Below are positions 16,199 to 23,982 of a stretch of 39,408 nucleotides of DNA, in pieces. The number at the start of each line of letters is the position of its first letter. The stretch's first letter is position 1. A program made the position numbers and the translations under genes. A model generated the notes under the pieces. It saw only the letters and a program-made list of their open reading frames with translations. It had not been told where the DNA came from and searched no databases. This DNA comes from Oxalobacteraceae bacterium (lineage in GTDB: Bacteria > Pseudomonadota > Gammaproteobacteria > Burkholderiales > Burkholderiaceae_D), in assembly GCA_027490725.1 (NCBI GenBank), contig JAIXXN010000021.1, positions 1-39,408 on the forward strand, in the 5' to 3' direction.

Positions 16199-16316
16199 GC
16201 AGGCGGCGCAAAAAAACCACAGCGCCGCGCAGCAGAACAGATCGGCCGTAAAGGCTGGCATACTAGGCAGCAGAATAAGCCGGCATAGCAGCCGGCATAC
16301 AAGGGGAGAACAGGCG

Positions 16317-17030
16317 ATGGGATGGTTGTCGAATAATCAGAATAAATCGATGCTGGGTCAGCTGCTGGTCAAACAGAAGCTGATTACCGAAGAACAACTG
16401 GCCAGCGCAATTGAAACCCAGCGCAAAACCGGTCAGCGCCTCGGTGATATTTTTGCCGAGCTCAACCTCATTAGTCAGCAGCACATCGAAGCGGCACTGC
16501 GCAAGCAGCGCCGGCTGCGTATGGCAGCAGCGATTGCCACCTCGCTGCTGGCACCACTAGAAGGCTACGCGGCGCAAGCCCTGCCCTCACTGGCGATCGG
16601 TACGCCGGTACTGCTGGCCAAGGACCAGCGCGGCTTGCAGATCAATGAACGGCCCGGGCTGCAGGCGATGAGCGAAGAAGAACTGGGCGACACCTCGGCA
16701 CAGGGACTCAGCGACCAGCTGGTGAACGCCGTCAAAGACGCCAAACACAACGGACTGGAAGTGATCGGGGATATGGCAAAAATCGTCAATCCCGTGCTGG
16801 GCTTTCTGGAAGCCGACACCAGCATGAAGAATGTGGTGTATGACCCGAGCCGGGCCAGCGCCACGATCAACAAAGATGGTTCGCTGACGCTCGCCATGCC
16901 CTCATCGATCGGTGAAATCAATTTCGATAACATCCGCGTCAAGGGCTCGGAAGGCCCCAGCTTCGGCAGCATCGCCATCCGTGGCATCGACCTGACGGGC
17001 ACCACCATTACCGTTTCCTTCCACCATTAA
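16317..17030 (+). CDS. MshEN-domain protein fused to an internal export signal and FilA-like tail
   Basis: 237 aa. Residues 12-35 and 41-64 form two 24-residue MshEN-type motifs (LGQLLVKQKLI..LASAIETQ and RLGDIFAELNLI..IEAALRKQ) separated by exactly five residues. This is the layout of the c-di-GMP-binding N-domain of type II/IV secretion ATPases, but there is no ATPase here. The conserved Gly of each motif is replaced (Lys21, Asn50) and the first Arg is Met12, so binding may be lost or altered. A basic-hydrophobic segment at ~65-88 (KQRRLRMAAAIATSLLAPLEGYAAQA) looks like an internal signal or membrane anchor. Then come MSEEELGDTSAQG (118-130), a weak copy of the locus motif, and a beta-rich end GIDLTGTTITVSFHH with terminal His. 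A strong ribosome site (AAGGGGAG) is present. Confidence 0.82.
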   Translation: MGWLSNNQNKSMLGQLLVKQKLITEEQLASAIETQRKTGQRLGDIFAELNLISQQHIEAALRKQRRLRMAAAIATSLLAPLEGYAAQALPSLAIGTPVLLAKDQRGLQINERPGLQAMSEEELGDTSAQGLSDQLVNAVKDAKHNGLEVIGDMAKIVNPVLGFLEADTSMKNVVYDPSRASATINKDGSLTLAMPSSIGEINFDNIRVKGSEGPSFGSIAIRGIDLTGTTITVSFHH

Positions 17031-17050
17031 ACCGCAGCAGCCTTCAGGGC

Positions 17051-17090
17051 AAAAAAAAATGGCGGCCAGCGCAATGCGCCAGCCGCCATT
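17051..17090 (-). terminator. Rho-independent terminator for the M28 peptidase gene
   Basis: Stem AATGGCGGC (17058-17066) with GCCGCCATT (17082-17090), plus an inner GCGC/GCGC stem. On the minus strand a nine-T run follows (complement of 17051-17059). It lies 19 nt past the M28 stop. Confidence 0.88.
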
Positions 17091-17108
17091 CAGCCCCCCT
17101 TACTCCGC

Positions 17109-18740
17109 TTAGCGGCGGTTACGTGGCTGGGCGAACGCGTCGCCGGCTTTCCATTCCGGCAGCTTGGCGCCATTCGCGATCACACGACCCAGATTGAGCG
17201 TGTATTGGGCGGTCTGCACCATACCCGACAGATCCCAGCTGGCATCGTATTCGTCGCTCACCTGATGGTAGCGCGGGCCGTAAGCGGACGCTTTGGCCTT
17301 GGCAGCTGCCACATCCTTGATGTAATCACGTCCCGATTCGATCGAGAACGCCGGCACACCGTTCTTGGCGAAATTGAAGTGGTCGCTGCGGAAGTAGCCG
17401 CCGGCCAGATCCGGTTCTGCATCAGCAATGCGCATGCCCATCGCCTTGGCGGTGCTGGCTGCCAGCATACCCAGTTCGGTGCGCTCGCTACCCTGCGTAC
17501 CGATGTCGCGCGTCGCGCCGACAAAGTTCAGGCTATCCAGATTCAGGTTGGCCGCCGTTTTCGCCAGTGGCCACAGTGGTGCTGCAGCATACGCGGCGCT
17601 GCCGAGCAAGCCCTGCTCTTCGGCTGCTACCCACAGGAACATCTGGCTACGCTTGGCCGGTGCGTGGATGGCTTCCTGTGCCATCGCCAGCAATGCTGCC
17701 GTACCGGAAGCATTGTCCACCGCGCCGTTAAAGATCACGTCCTTGCCTTCGCCCTGTTTGCCCAGATGGTCCCAGTGCGCGCTGTAAATGACGACTTCGT
17801 CTTTCAGCTTGGGATCCGTACCCGGCACCACCGCCGCCACGTTGAACTGCTCGACCTTGCGTACGGCAGCCTGCATGGTGCCGGTCAGTTTGGCAGCCAG
17901 CGTGACCGGTTTGAAGTCCTTGCGTTCTGCCGCAGCACGCAGCGCATCCAGATCCTGACCGGCTGCCTTGAACAGTGCCTGCGCGGTGGCATCCGTCATC
18001 CAGCCCTGCAGCGGGCTACCCAGCGTACCGGCGGCCAGCTGGAAGCGCTCCACGCCGGACCAGCTGTTCTGGATCACGCTCCAGCCATACGAAGCGCTCG
18101 GCGTGGTGTGAATCAGCAACACACCGGCCGCGCCCTGACGGCGTGCTTCTTCGAATTTATAGGTCCAGCGGCCATAGTAGGTCAGACCTTTGCCGTTGAA
18201 GCGGTTCGGCTGTTCGGCGCTAGGCTGAGGGTCATTGACCATCATTACCAGAACCTTGCCCTTCAGATCCAGACCCTTGAAGTCGTTCCACTGCTCGTCG
18301 GGAGCGGTAATGCCATAGCCCACGAACACCAGTTCGTTATCGAAGGCGTGGGTCGCGGTGGCGTCGCCGGGGGCGAACACCCAGTCATCGCCAAAGCGGA
18401 TCGGCAGCGCCTGACCACCGGCCTGCAGTGCCAGCGTGCTGGCCGCCGCATCGGTCTTGACGCCGGCGATCATCACCGACTGGCGGAAGCTGCTGCCATT
18501 GCCCGGTTTCAGGCCCAGTGCCTGCGCCTGCGCTTCGAGGTAGGCAACCGTCAGGTCGGCACCGCGCTGGCCCGTGCCACGGCCTTCCAGCACGTCGCTG
18601 GCGAGGAAAGCCAGATGGGCGCGCAGCGGCGCTTCCTTGACGACAGCAGCGCTGGCGTTGCCAGCAGCATGAACAGGGAATGCCAGCGCCAGGCTGATCG
18701 CCACAGCGGAAGCAAGATAGGAGGGGGTCATTTTTTGCAT
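17109..18740 (-). CDS. M28 family zinc aminopeptidase with PA domain, secreted
   Basis: 543 aa. The signal peptide ends about VHA-A at 26. An inserted PA (protease-associated) domain covers about residues 130-260 (NELVFVGYGITAP, KGKVLVMMVNDPQP, GAAGVLLIHTTPSASYGW). The M28 zinc ligands and catalytic residues are visible: SAHWDHLG (His, then Asp), GAVDNASGTAALLAMAQ (Asp), WVAAEEQGLLGS (Glu-Glu) and RYHQVSDEYD near the end (His). It should release N-terminal amino acids from peptides in the periplasm or outside. It has its own terminator and points away from gluQ. It lies next to the secreted-protein cluster but has no obvious functional tie to it. Confidence 0.93.
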   Translation of the reverse strand: MQKMTPSYLASAVAISLALAFPVHAAGNASAAVVKEAPLRAHLAFLASDVLEGRGTGQRGADLTVAYLEAQAQALGLKPGNGSSFRQSVMIAGVKTDAAASTLALQAGGQALPIRFGDDWVFAPGDATATHAFDNELVFVGYGITAPDEQWNDFKGLDLKGKVLVMMVNDPQPSAEQPNRFNGKGLTYYGRWTYKFEEARRQGAAGVLLIHTTPSASYGWSVIQNSWSGVERFQLAAGTLGSPLQGWMTDATAQALFKAAGQDLDALRAAAERKDFKPVTLAAKLTGTMQAAVRKVEQFNVAAVVPGTDPKLKDEVVIYSAHWDHLGKQGEGKDVIFNGAVDNASGTAALLAMAQEAIHAPAKRSQMFLWVAAEEQGLLGSAAYAAAPLWPLAKTAANLNLDSLNFVGATRDIGTQGSERTELGMLAASTAKAMGMRIADAEPDLAGGYFRSDHFNFAKNGVPAFSIESGRDYIKDVAAAKAKASAYGPRYHQVSDEYDASWDLSGMVQTAQYTLNLGRVIANGAKLPEWKAGDAFAQPRNRR

Positions 18741-18820
18741 GATTTCCTGAGTTCAAAAGTAATGGGGGCGGTGGTCGAAACTTACCGCGCCACCATTGTA
18801 TGCGATCAGCGCGCTAAAAT

Positions 18821-19732
18821 ATGGCCATGACTGAGCACCTGCCCTACCTTGGCCGCTTCGCGCCCTCCCCCACCGGCCCCCTGCATATCGGCTCGCTAGT
18901 GGCCGCCATGGCCAGCTATCTGGACGCCCGCGCCCACCACGGCCAGTGGCTATTACGCATCGAAGACGTCGATGGCGACCGCAACGTGGCCGGCGCCGAC
19001 CAGCACATCATTGCTTCGCTGCAGCGCTGCGGCATGCAGTGGGATGGCGAGATCACCTGGCAAAGCCAGCGCACCGCGCTGTACGAACAGGCGCTGCGGC
19101 AACTGGGCGAACTGGTTTATCCCTGCGGCTGCTCGCGCAAGGAGATCGCCGATTCCCAGCTCAGCCTGACGGGCAGGCAGGCGCAGGCGCTGATTTATCC
19201 GGGGACCTGCCGCAACGGTCTGGCCGCCGGTAAAACGCCACGCGCACTGCGCCTGAAAGTACCGCAGCACCCCCACTGCGTCATGGGCACCGATGACCGC
19301 TGGGCCGGTCACATCAGTCAGGACCTGAGCGACGAAGTGGGCGACTTCGTGATCCGCCGGGCTGACGGCTTCTGGGCTTACCAGCTGGCGGTGGTGGTGG
19401 ACGACGGCGCGCAAGGCATTACCGACATTGTGCGCGGCGCCGACTTGCTCGACTCCACGCCGCGCCAGCTATATCTGCAACAGCAGCTGGGCTTGCCGCA
19501 AGCGCGCTATCTGCATGTGCCGGTGGTGTGCAATGCGCAGGGAGAGAAGCTCTCCAAACAGACGGGCGCCACGGCCTTCGATCAGGGCGTTGCACCAGCG
19601 CATCTACTGGAGCACGCGCTGATCCCCGCTGCACGCTTCCTCGGTCTGGATCTCACTGCCGGCAGCATCGAGGAATTCTGGCGCGTGGCCATCCCGGCCT
19701 GGGCGGCACTGGTGCAGTGCGACCCGCGTTAA
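18821..19732 (+). CDS. gluQ: Glutamyl-queuosine tRNA(Asp) synthetase
   Basis: 303 aa, a truncated GluRS paralogue without an anticodon-binding domain. It attaches glutamate to queuosine at position 34 of tRNA-Asp. Class I motifs are present: FAPSPTGPLHIGSL (HIGH-like HIGS, 22-25) and EKLSKQTGA (KMSKS-like). The zinc site typical of GluQ-RS is seen as CGCSRKEI with a later YPGTCR. RIEDVDGDRN is the adenylate/Glu pocket (normally RIEDLD). ATG 18821 and 18827 are both possible. It is 22 nt upstream of the CYTH-CHAD gene and probably cotranscribed with it. Confidence 0.95.
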   Translation: MAMTEHLPYLGRFAPSPTGPLHIGSLVAAMASYLDARAHHGQWLLRIEDVDGDRNVAGADQHIIASLQRCGMQWDGEITWQSQRTALYEQALRQLGELVYPCGCSRKEIADSQLSLTGRQAQALIYPGTCRNGLAAGKTPRALRLKVPQHPHCVMGTDDRWAGHISQDLSDEVGDFVIRRADGFWAYQLAVVVDDGAQGITDIVRGADLLDSTPRQLYLQQQLGLPQARYLHVPVVCNAQGEKLSKQTGATAFDQGVAPAHLLEHALIPAARFLGLDLTAGSIEEFWRVAIPAWAALVQCDPR

Positions 19733-19754
19733 AGCAACTGGCTACACTGAGCTA

Positions 19755-21260
19755 ATGGAAATCGAACTCAAACTGCTGCTCGCGCCCGCTGACAACGGGG
19801 AACTGCGCCGCCATCCTCTGCTGGCCGGGGTCGCGACACGCACCCAGCAACTGACAGCACACTATTTCGACACACCCGATCTGCACCTGCTGCGGCACGG
19901 CGCGGGCCTGCGCGTACGCAAGGAAGATGGGCTATGGGTACAGACCATGAAAGCTGGCGGCAGTGTCCAGAGCGGCCTGCACCAGCGCAATGAGTGGCAA
20001 GGTCCGGTTAGCCGTCCATGGCCGCAACTGGGAAAAATGCGCAAGCTGATCGGCGACGACCAGCATTGGCGCGAGGTGCTGGAGGTAAACGGACTCAAGG
20101 ACCGGCTCGAAGCGCTGTTCGAAGTGGTGGTACAACGCGAAATCTGGCAACTGAGCTACGCCGGCAGCCAGATCGAACTGGTGCTCGATTGCGGCCAGAT
20201 TGTGCGCAAGGGCCAGCAGCTAGCGGTCAACGAAATCGAACTGGAGCTCAAACACGGCGCGCCCGAACACCTGTTTGCACTGGCCTTGCAATTGCTGCAG
20301 CGTTTGCCACTACAACTGAGTAACGTCAACAAGGCCGAACGCGGTTACGCGCTGTGTCGTCAAAGCGGCACGCAAGCCAGTCACGCGCAGCCGGTGGCAC
20401 TGGAGGCCGGGGCGACGCTGGCACAAGCCTGGCGCGCCATTCTGCACAACTGCCTGCAGCAGGTACAGGACAATCAGCTGGCCGTGATCCACAGTGACGA
20501 TCCCGAGGCACTGCACCAGATGCGTGTCGGCGTACGCCGTTTGCGCTCGGCCCTGAAACTGTTCGCGCCGGTGGCGCCCTGCCCGGCCGGTATGTACGAC
20601 AACTGGCGCTGGCTGGCGCAGTTGCTGGGTGCTGCGCGTGACTGGGAAGTGCTAGGTAGTGCCACGCTGGCGTGCATCCAGGCCAGCCCCGGTGGACCGG
20701 GCGCGCTGCACGATCTACCGGCACTGGTGCAGGCGCAGGTACAGGAACATCGCCAACAGGCGGCGCTGGCATTGCAGTCGCCCCACTACACCCGCATGCT
20801 GCTGGAGCTTGGTCGCTGGCTATTGCAGGCGGCGGCGACTGGCCGCGATGGCGATGGCGATAGTGTTACCGCGCTCGACTTCGCACAGAAAACTCTGCAC
20901 GGCTTGCACAAGATGCTGCTGAAGCGCGCCAGACACATGCGCGACAGCGATCCGGCCAGTCTGCACAGCACACGGATTGCTGCCAAGCGTGCCCGCTACG
21001 CACTGGAATTCTTCCATTCCCTGTTTCGCGGCAAAGCACTGCGTCAGTATCTGGCCACGCTGGCCGCAAGCCAGCAGACACTCGGCCAGCACAACGATCT
21101 GGTGGTGGCCGATCATCTGCTGCGCCAGCTAGCCCAGCTACACCCGCAGGCGGCCGAGCATAGTGCGTTTGCACGCGGCTATCTGCAGGCCCTGCAGGTG
21201 CTGCAAACTAGCGATCTGGCCAGTGTACGCAGCGCCCTGCACGCCTTGCCGCGCTTCTAG
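19755..21260 (+). CDS. CYTH-CHAD domain protein, probable inorganic triphosphatase
   Basis: 501 aa. The N-terminal CYTH domain (~1-205) starts with the ExExK signature EIELKL (Glu2, Glu4, Lys6), and other tunnel residues are visible (AHYFDTPDLHLLRHGAGLRVRKE, NEIELELKHG). The C-terminal CHAD domain (~215-500) is helical and His/Arg-rich (ALHQMRVGVRRLRSALKLF, LHSTRIAAKRARYALEFF), as in proteins thought to bind polyphosphate. The arrangement matches E. coli YgiF, which hydrolyses triphosphate. It ends in CTAG shared with the stop of the convergent LysE gene, so the two genes overlap by 4 bp. Confidence 0.92.
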   Translation: MEIELKLLLAPADNGELRRHPLLAGVATRTQQLTAHYFDTPDLHLLRHGAGLRVRKEDGLWVQTMKAGGSVQSGLHQRNEWQGPVSRPWPQLGKMRKLIGDDQHWREVLEVNGLKDRLEALFEVVVQREIWQLSYAGSQIELVLDCGQIVRKGQQLAVNEIELELKHGAPEHLFALALQLLQRLPLQLSNVNKAERGYALCRQSGTQASHAQPVALEAGATLAQAWRAILHNCLQQVQDNQLAVIHSDDPEALHQMRVGVRRLRSALKLFAPVAPCPAGMYDNWRWLAQLLGAARDWEVLGSATLACIQASPGGPGALHDLPALVQAQVQEHRQQAALALQSPHYTRMLLELGRWLLQAAATGRDGDGDSVTALDFAQKTLHGLHKMLLKRARHMRDSDPASLHSTRIAAKRARYALEFFHSLFRGKALRQYLATLAASQQTLGQHNDLVVADHLLRQLAQLHPQAAEHSAFARGYLQALQVLQTSDLASVRSALHALPRF

Positions 21261-21862
21261 TGCGCCCCCAGCAGAATCGGATACAGCGAAGCCACCAGCG
21301 CCAGCGCCATCACCACATTGAAGATGCGCACCGAGCGTTCATTCTGCAGTACCTGCCGCATCGCCACGCCGAACATGGCCCAGCTGCCGACACAGAAAAT
21401 CCCGATCACCCCAAACACTGCGGCCAACATGGCCACATCCAGCACCTTGAAACCGGCCGGCAGGTAGGTCGTCAGCGCACCGATCGCCATCACCCACGCT
21501 TTCGGATTGACCCACTGGAATGCCGCCGCAGCCAGAAAACTCATGGGCTTGCTACCAGCCGCCAGGCTTGCACTCATGGGCGCAGCATGGGCCAGCTTCC
21601 ACGCCAGCCAGAGCAGATAGGCGGCACCGGCATATTTGAGCAGTACCTGCAGCATCGGCACTTGCTGGAACACCGTATGCAGCCCCACACCGGTGGCGAA
21701 AATCATGAAGGTGAAGCCGCTGCAGATACCAAACAGGTGCGGCAGCGAACGGCGCAAGCCATAGTTCAAACCGGATGCCAGCATCATGGTGTTGTTCGGA
21801 CCGGGTGTGATGGAACTGATGGCGGCAAAAGTGCACAGGGGCAGGAAGAGTTCGAGAGACAT
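21257..21862 (-). CDS. LysE/RhtB family amino-acid exporter
   Basis: 201 aa from the ATG at 21862. An upstream in-frame ATG at 21940 would add 26 hydrophilic residues and would lie in an operator-like repeat, so 21862 is preferred. It has about six membrane helices and the family motif SSITPGPNNTMMLASGLNYGLRRSLPHLFGICSGF, where TPGPN and the GxxxxLPHxxGxxxGF stretch are conserved. QWVNPKAWVMAIGA is a second hallmark. It exports an amino acid or small metabolite across the inner membrane; the substrate is not readable. A TGTAC-type inverted repeat lies upstream. Confidence 0.93.
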   Translation of the reverse strand: MSLELFLPLCTFAAISSITPGPNNTMMLASGLNYGLRRSLPHLFGICSGFTFMIFATGVGLHTVFQQVPMLQVLLKYAGAAYLLWLAWKLAHAAPMSASLAAGSKPMSFLAAAAFQWVNPKAWVMAIGALTTYLPAGFKVLDVAMLAAVFGVIGIFCVGSWAMFGVAMRQVLQNERSVRIFNVVMALALVASLYPILLGAH

Positions 21863-21915
21863 GGCAGCATCCGGTAGCAACAGGGAGTCCCCATTGTAGG
21901 GAGGATCGCCAGATC

Positions 21916-21959
21916 TGTACCAGTACACTTCAACAAACACTTTATAGAGGTGTACTGGT
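21916..21959. promoter_or_regulatory. Operator-like inverted repeat upstream of the LysE gene
   Basis: ACCAGTACAC (21919-21928) and GTGTACTGGT (21950-21959) are perfect 10-bp inverted arms 21 bp apart. The left arm is itself in a palindrome TGTAC-CA-GTACA (21916-21927). The same 10-mer core GGTGTACTGG also occurs at 21949-21958 and on the minus strand at 29729-29738. No regulator gene of the usual LysE partner type (MocR, LysR) is adjacent on the proper side, apart from the LysR gene 50 bp away. Confidence 0.5.
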
Positions 21960-22014
21960 TACTTTACCGATACGAAGCTTAGTGGGGAATCCCCTTCCGG
22001 CAGCCTGCACCGCC

Positions 22015-22974
22015 CTAGCTCCGGGGGCGCTGGCGCTGCCGCCCCAGCAGCTTGTAAAAACTCTCGAGCTCGCGACGCACCAGATCCTGCCCATTTTCGA
22101 TCACAAAATCCTGAAACGCTGCCGCCACTTTGGGAATCGGCTGATCGCTCAGGTGCATGATGTGCCAGTCCGCCTCGACCGGCTGCAACGGTGCCGGCAG
22201 AATCGCCAGCAGCCCGGCCTCGAACTCCAGTCCGCAGGCGTGCACCGACAGAAAGCCTACCCCCAGCCCGGCCGATACCATGCGCTTGATGGCCTCGTTA
22301 CTCGACACTTCGGAACCGAATTCCAGCGGGTGACCCGCTTCGCGCAGCAAGCGCTCCACGGCAGTACGGGTACCCGAACCACGTTCGCGCACCAGCAGGT
22401 TCGCCGCCAGCACATCGTTCAGCGTGATTTTTTTCTTTCTCATCAACGGATGCGTCGGATTGGCCACAAACGCCATCGGGTGGCGCGCAAATTTGGCGGC
22501 ATTGGTGCGCAGTTCGCGCGGCGGCGTTCCCATGATGGCCAGTTCGATTTCGTGGCGCGCCAGCATCTGCACGATCTCCGCACGATTCCCCACTTGCAGC
22601 TTGAGGCGCACATCGGGACGCTCCAGCGTGAATGGCACCAGCAATGGCGGCAACAAGTGCTCGGCGGTGGTCACCGCACCAATGCGCAAAGTACCACTGG
22701 TGACGCCCTGCAGCGCCGCCAGTTCGTCACCGGCCTGTTCCCACAGGCGCAGGATGCGCTCGGAGAATTCCACCATTACCTCGCCGGCGGCCGTCAGCTG
22801 GATATTGCGCCCCACTTTACGGGTCAGTGCCATCCCGGCATGTTGCTCGAGTGTGCGGATTTGCAACGAAATCGCAGGCTGGGTAACGTGTAATGCATCG
22901 GCAGCGCGCGACACATTCTCGTGGCGCGCTACTAGTACCAGCGCCTGTAACTGGCGAAAACTCGCGGGATACAT
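22015..22974 (-). CDS. LysR family regulator, CbbR-like
   Basis: 319 aa. The N-terminal winged HTH is FRQLQALVLVARHENVSRAADALHVTQPAISLQIRTLEQ. The effector domain closely follows the CbbR pattern: LRIGAVTTAEHLLPPLL, LQVGNRAEIVQML, ELAIMGTPP, FARHPMAFVANPTHPL, RERGSGTRTAVERLL and SNEAIKRMVSAGLGVGFLS. CbbR proteins control Calvin-cycle genes, but none is present here and related LysRs control other carbon pathways. The ribosome site AAGGA is 7 nt before the ATG. It is divergent from the HAD gene, the usual layout for a LysR target. Confidence 0.92.
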   Translation of the reverse strand: MYPASFRQLQALVLVARHENVSRAADALHVTQPAISLQIRTLEQHAGMALTRKVGRNIQLTAAGEVMVEFSERILRLWEQAGDELAALQGVTSGTLRIGAVTTAEHLLPPLLVPFTLERPDVRLKLQVGNRAEIVQMLARHEIELAIMGTPPRELRTNAAKFARHPMAFVANPTHPLMRKKKITLNDVLAANLLVRERGSGTRTAVERLLREAGHPLEFGSEVSSNEAIKRMVSAGLGVGFLSVHACGLEFEAGLLAILPAPLQPVEADWHIMHLSDQPIPKVAAAFQDFVIENGQDLVRRELESFYKLLGRQRQRPRS

Positions 22975-22989
22975 AAGCTATTCCTTATT

Positions 22990-23003
22990 GATTACCGATA
23001 ATC
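22990..23003. promoter_or_regulatory. Candidate LysR operator
   Basis: GATTA-CCGA-TAATC is a perfect palindrome in the 96-bp AT-rich spacer between the LysR gene and the divergent HAD gene. LysR proteins bind dyads in such spacers and usually regulate both themselves and the divergent gene. Confidence 0.4.
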
Positions 23004-23070
23004 TCTGATTTTTCTTTCACTGATTCTACCTCTATATTTGAGTCATCCGATACCAACCTGCGAGTCCACC

Positions 23071-23772
23071 ATGAGCATAGACGTGATCTTCCTCGGTTTA
23101 GACGGTGTGTTGTTCGACACCGAAGCACTGCACCTCGCCGCCTGCAACGCGGCCTTTGCTAACGCAGGTCTATCGATCCGCTGGTCGCTGCCGGCACTGC
23201 GCGCCGCTGCGGCGACGCACGGCTACGCCCGCGCCATCGGCGCCGCCATCAATGGCGATGTGTTCGCACGGGACAAAGAGCGGGTGGCCGAACTGTATGC
23301 CGACAAACATCGTCACTTCCATCAGGCCATCACCGAGCAGCCACTCAAGGCATTGCAGGCGGCGCTGATTCTGATTGATGATGCGCTCAGCGCAGGCGGG
23401 AAAATCTGCATCGTGACCGACCTGCCGGCCGCGTCGACTTCCGCGCTGCTGACGGGCTGCTTCGGCACTGACGTCAACAGCCTGTTCACCGTGGTCTCGG
23501 GCAGCGCCAGCTTTGACGGCGCAGCCGGTACCGGCCCGTATGCCCACGCCCTGAACGCGATCGGCATCAGTGCGCAGGATGCGATTGCGATCGACACTGC
23601 CGTGCCAGCGCTGCGTGCCGCCGAAGCGCTGGGAATGTGGACCGTCAGCGTCGCGCCTTACGGCAATGAGGTGGTGCGTCCGCGTCAGTTCATCACCTTC
23701 GACGCGCTGAACGAACTGCAAGCGAGTCCTTACACACCGGGCCCGCAAACCCGCCTCGAACTCGCCGCCTGA
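23071..23772 (+). CDS. HAD-superfamily protein with degenerate catalytic motifs (CbbY-like)
   Basis: 233 aa from ATG 23071. An upstream TTG at 23038 is possible but lacks a ribosome site. The overall pattern is that of HAD subfamily IA phosphatases/phosphomutases such as CbbY. However, motif I reads FLGLDGVLFDTE, so the nucleophile Asp (first D of DxD) is Gly9 while Asp11 remains. The motif III Lys region (normally KP.P) reads GTGPYAHAL without Lys. Motif IV reads AIDTAVPALRAAEALGM instead of EDS..G. Thus it is probably not a phosphatase but may bind a ligand. It is divergent from a CbbR-like regulator. Confidence 0.85.
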   Translation: MSIDVIFLGLDGVLFDTEALHLAACNAAFANAGLSIRWSLPALRAAAATHGYARAIGAAINGDVFARDKERVAELYADKHRHFHQAITEQPLKALQAALILIDDALSAGGKICIVTDLPAASTSALLTGCFGTDVNSLFTVVSGSASFDGAAGTGPYAHALNAIGISAQDAIAIDTAVPALRAAEALGMWTVSVAPYGNEVVRPRQFITFDALNELQASPYTPGPQTRLELAA

Positions 23773-23923
23773 GCATTGCCCTCATTGCACTCAATCACAG
23801 GCAGCCGGCTCCCGCCAGTGGCGCGAATCCGGGCTGCCTGTGAAGTGCGCCTGCCGCTGCGCAGCGCCTTATAATGCAAGGTCAGGAGCAACGTGCAAGC
23901 GGCGGGTAGCCGCTCTGCCACGT

Positions 23924-23971
23924 ATGACTTCACGAATGACTGCAGGAATGACTGCACGCATGACTTCACGA
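23924..23971. repeat. 12-bp tandem repeat, four copies, before the DinB gene
   Basis: Units ATGACTTCACGA, ATGACTGCAGGA, ATGACTGCACGC and ATGACTTCACGA run consecutively and end 11 nt before the chosen start codon. The unit length is a multiple of three and each unit has an in-frame ATG, so copy number could alter start choice without a frameshift. Confidence 0.85.
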
Positions 23972-23982
23972 ATGAGGCCACT

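Noticed and set aside
17205..18830. 541-aa plus-strand frame opposite the M28 peptidase
   Set aside because: Shadow of the M28 gene, rich in His/Arg/Gln with no domain; the minus-strand gene has all zinc ligands and its own terminator.
23893..23982. Extended N-terminus of the DinB protein
   Set aside because: It would translate the 12-bp tandem repeat into a low-complexity peptide; the start at 23983 gives the standard DinB N-terminus.
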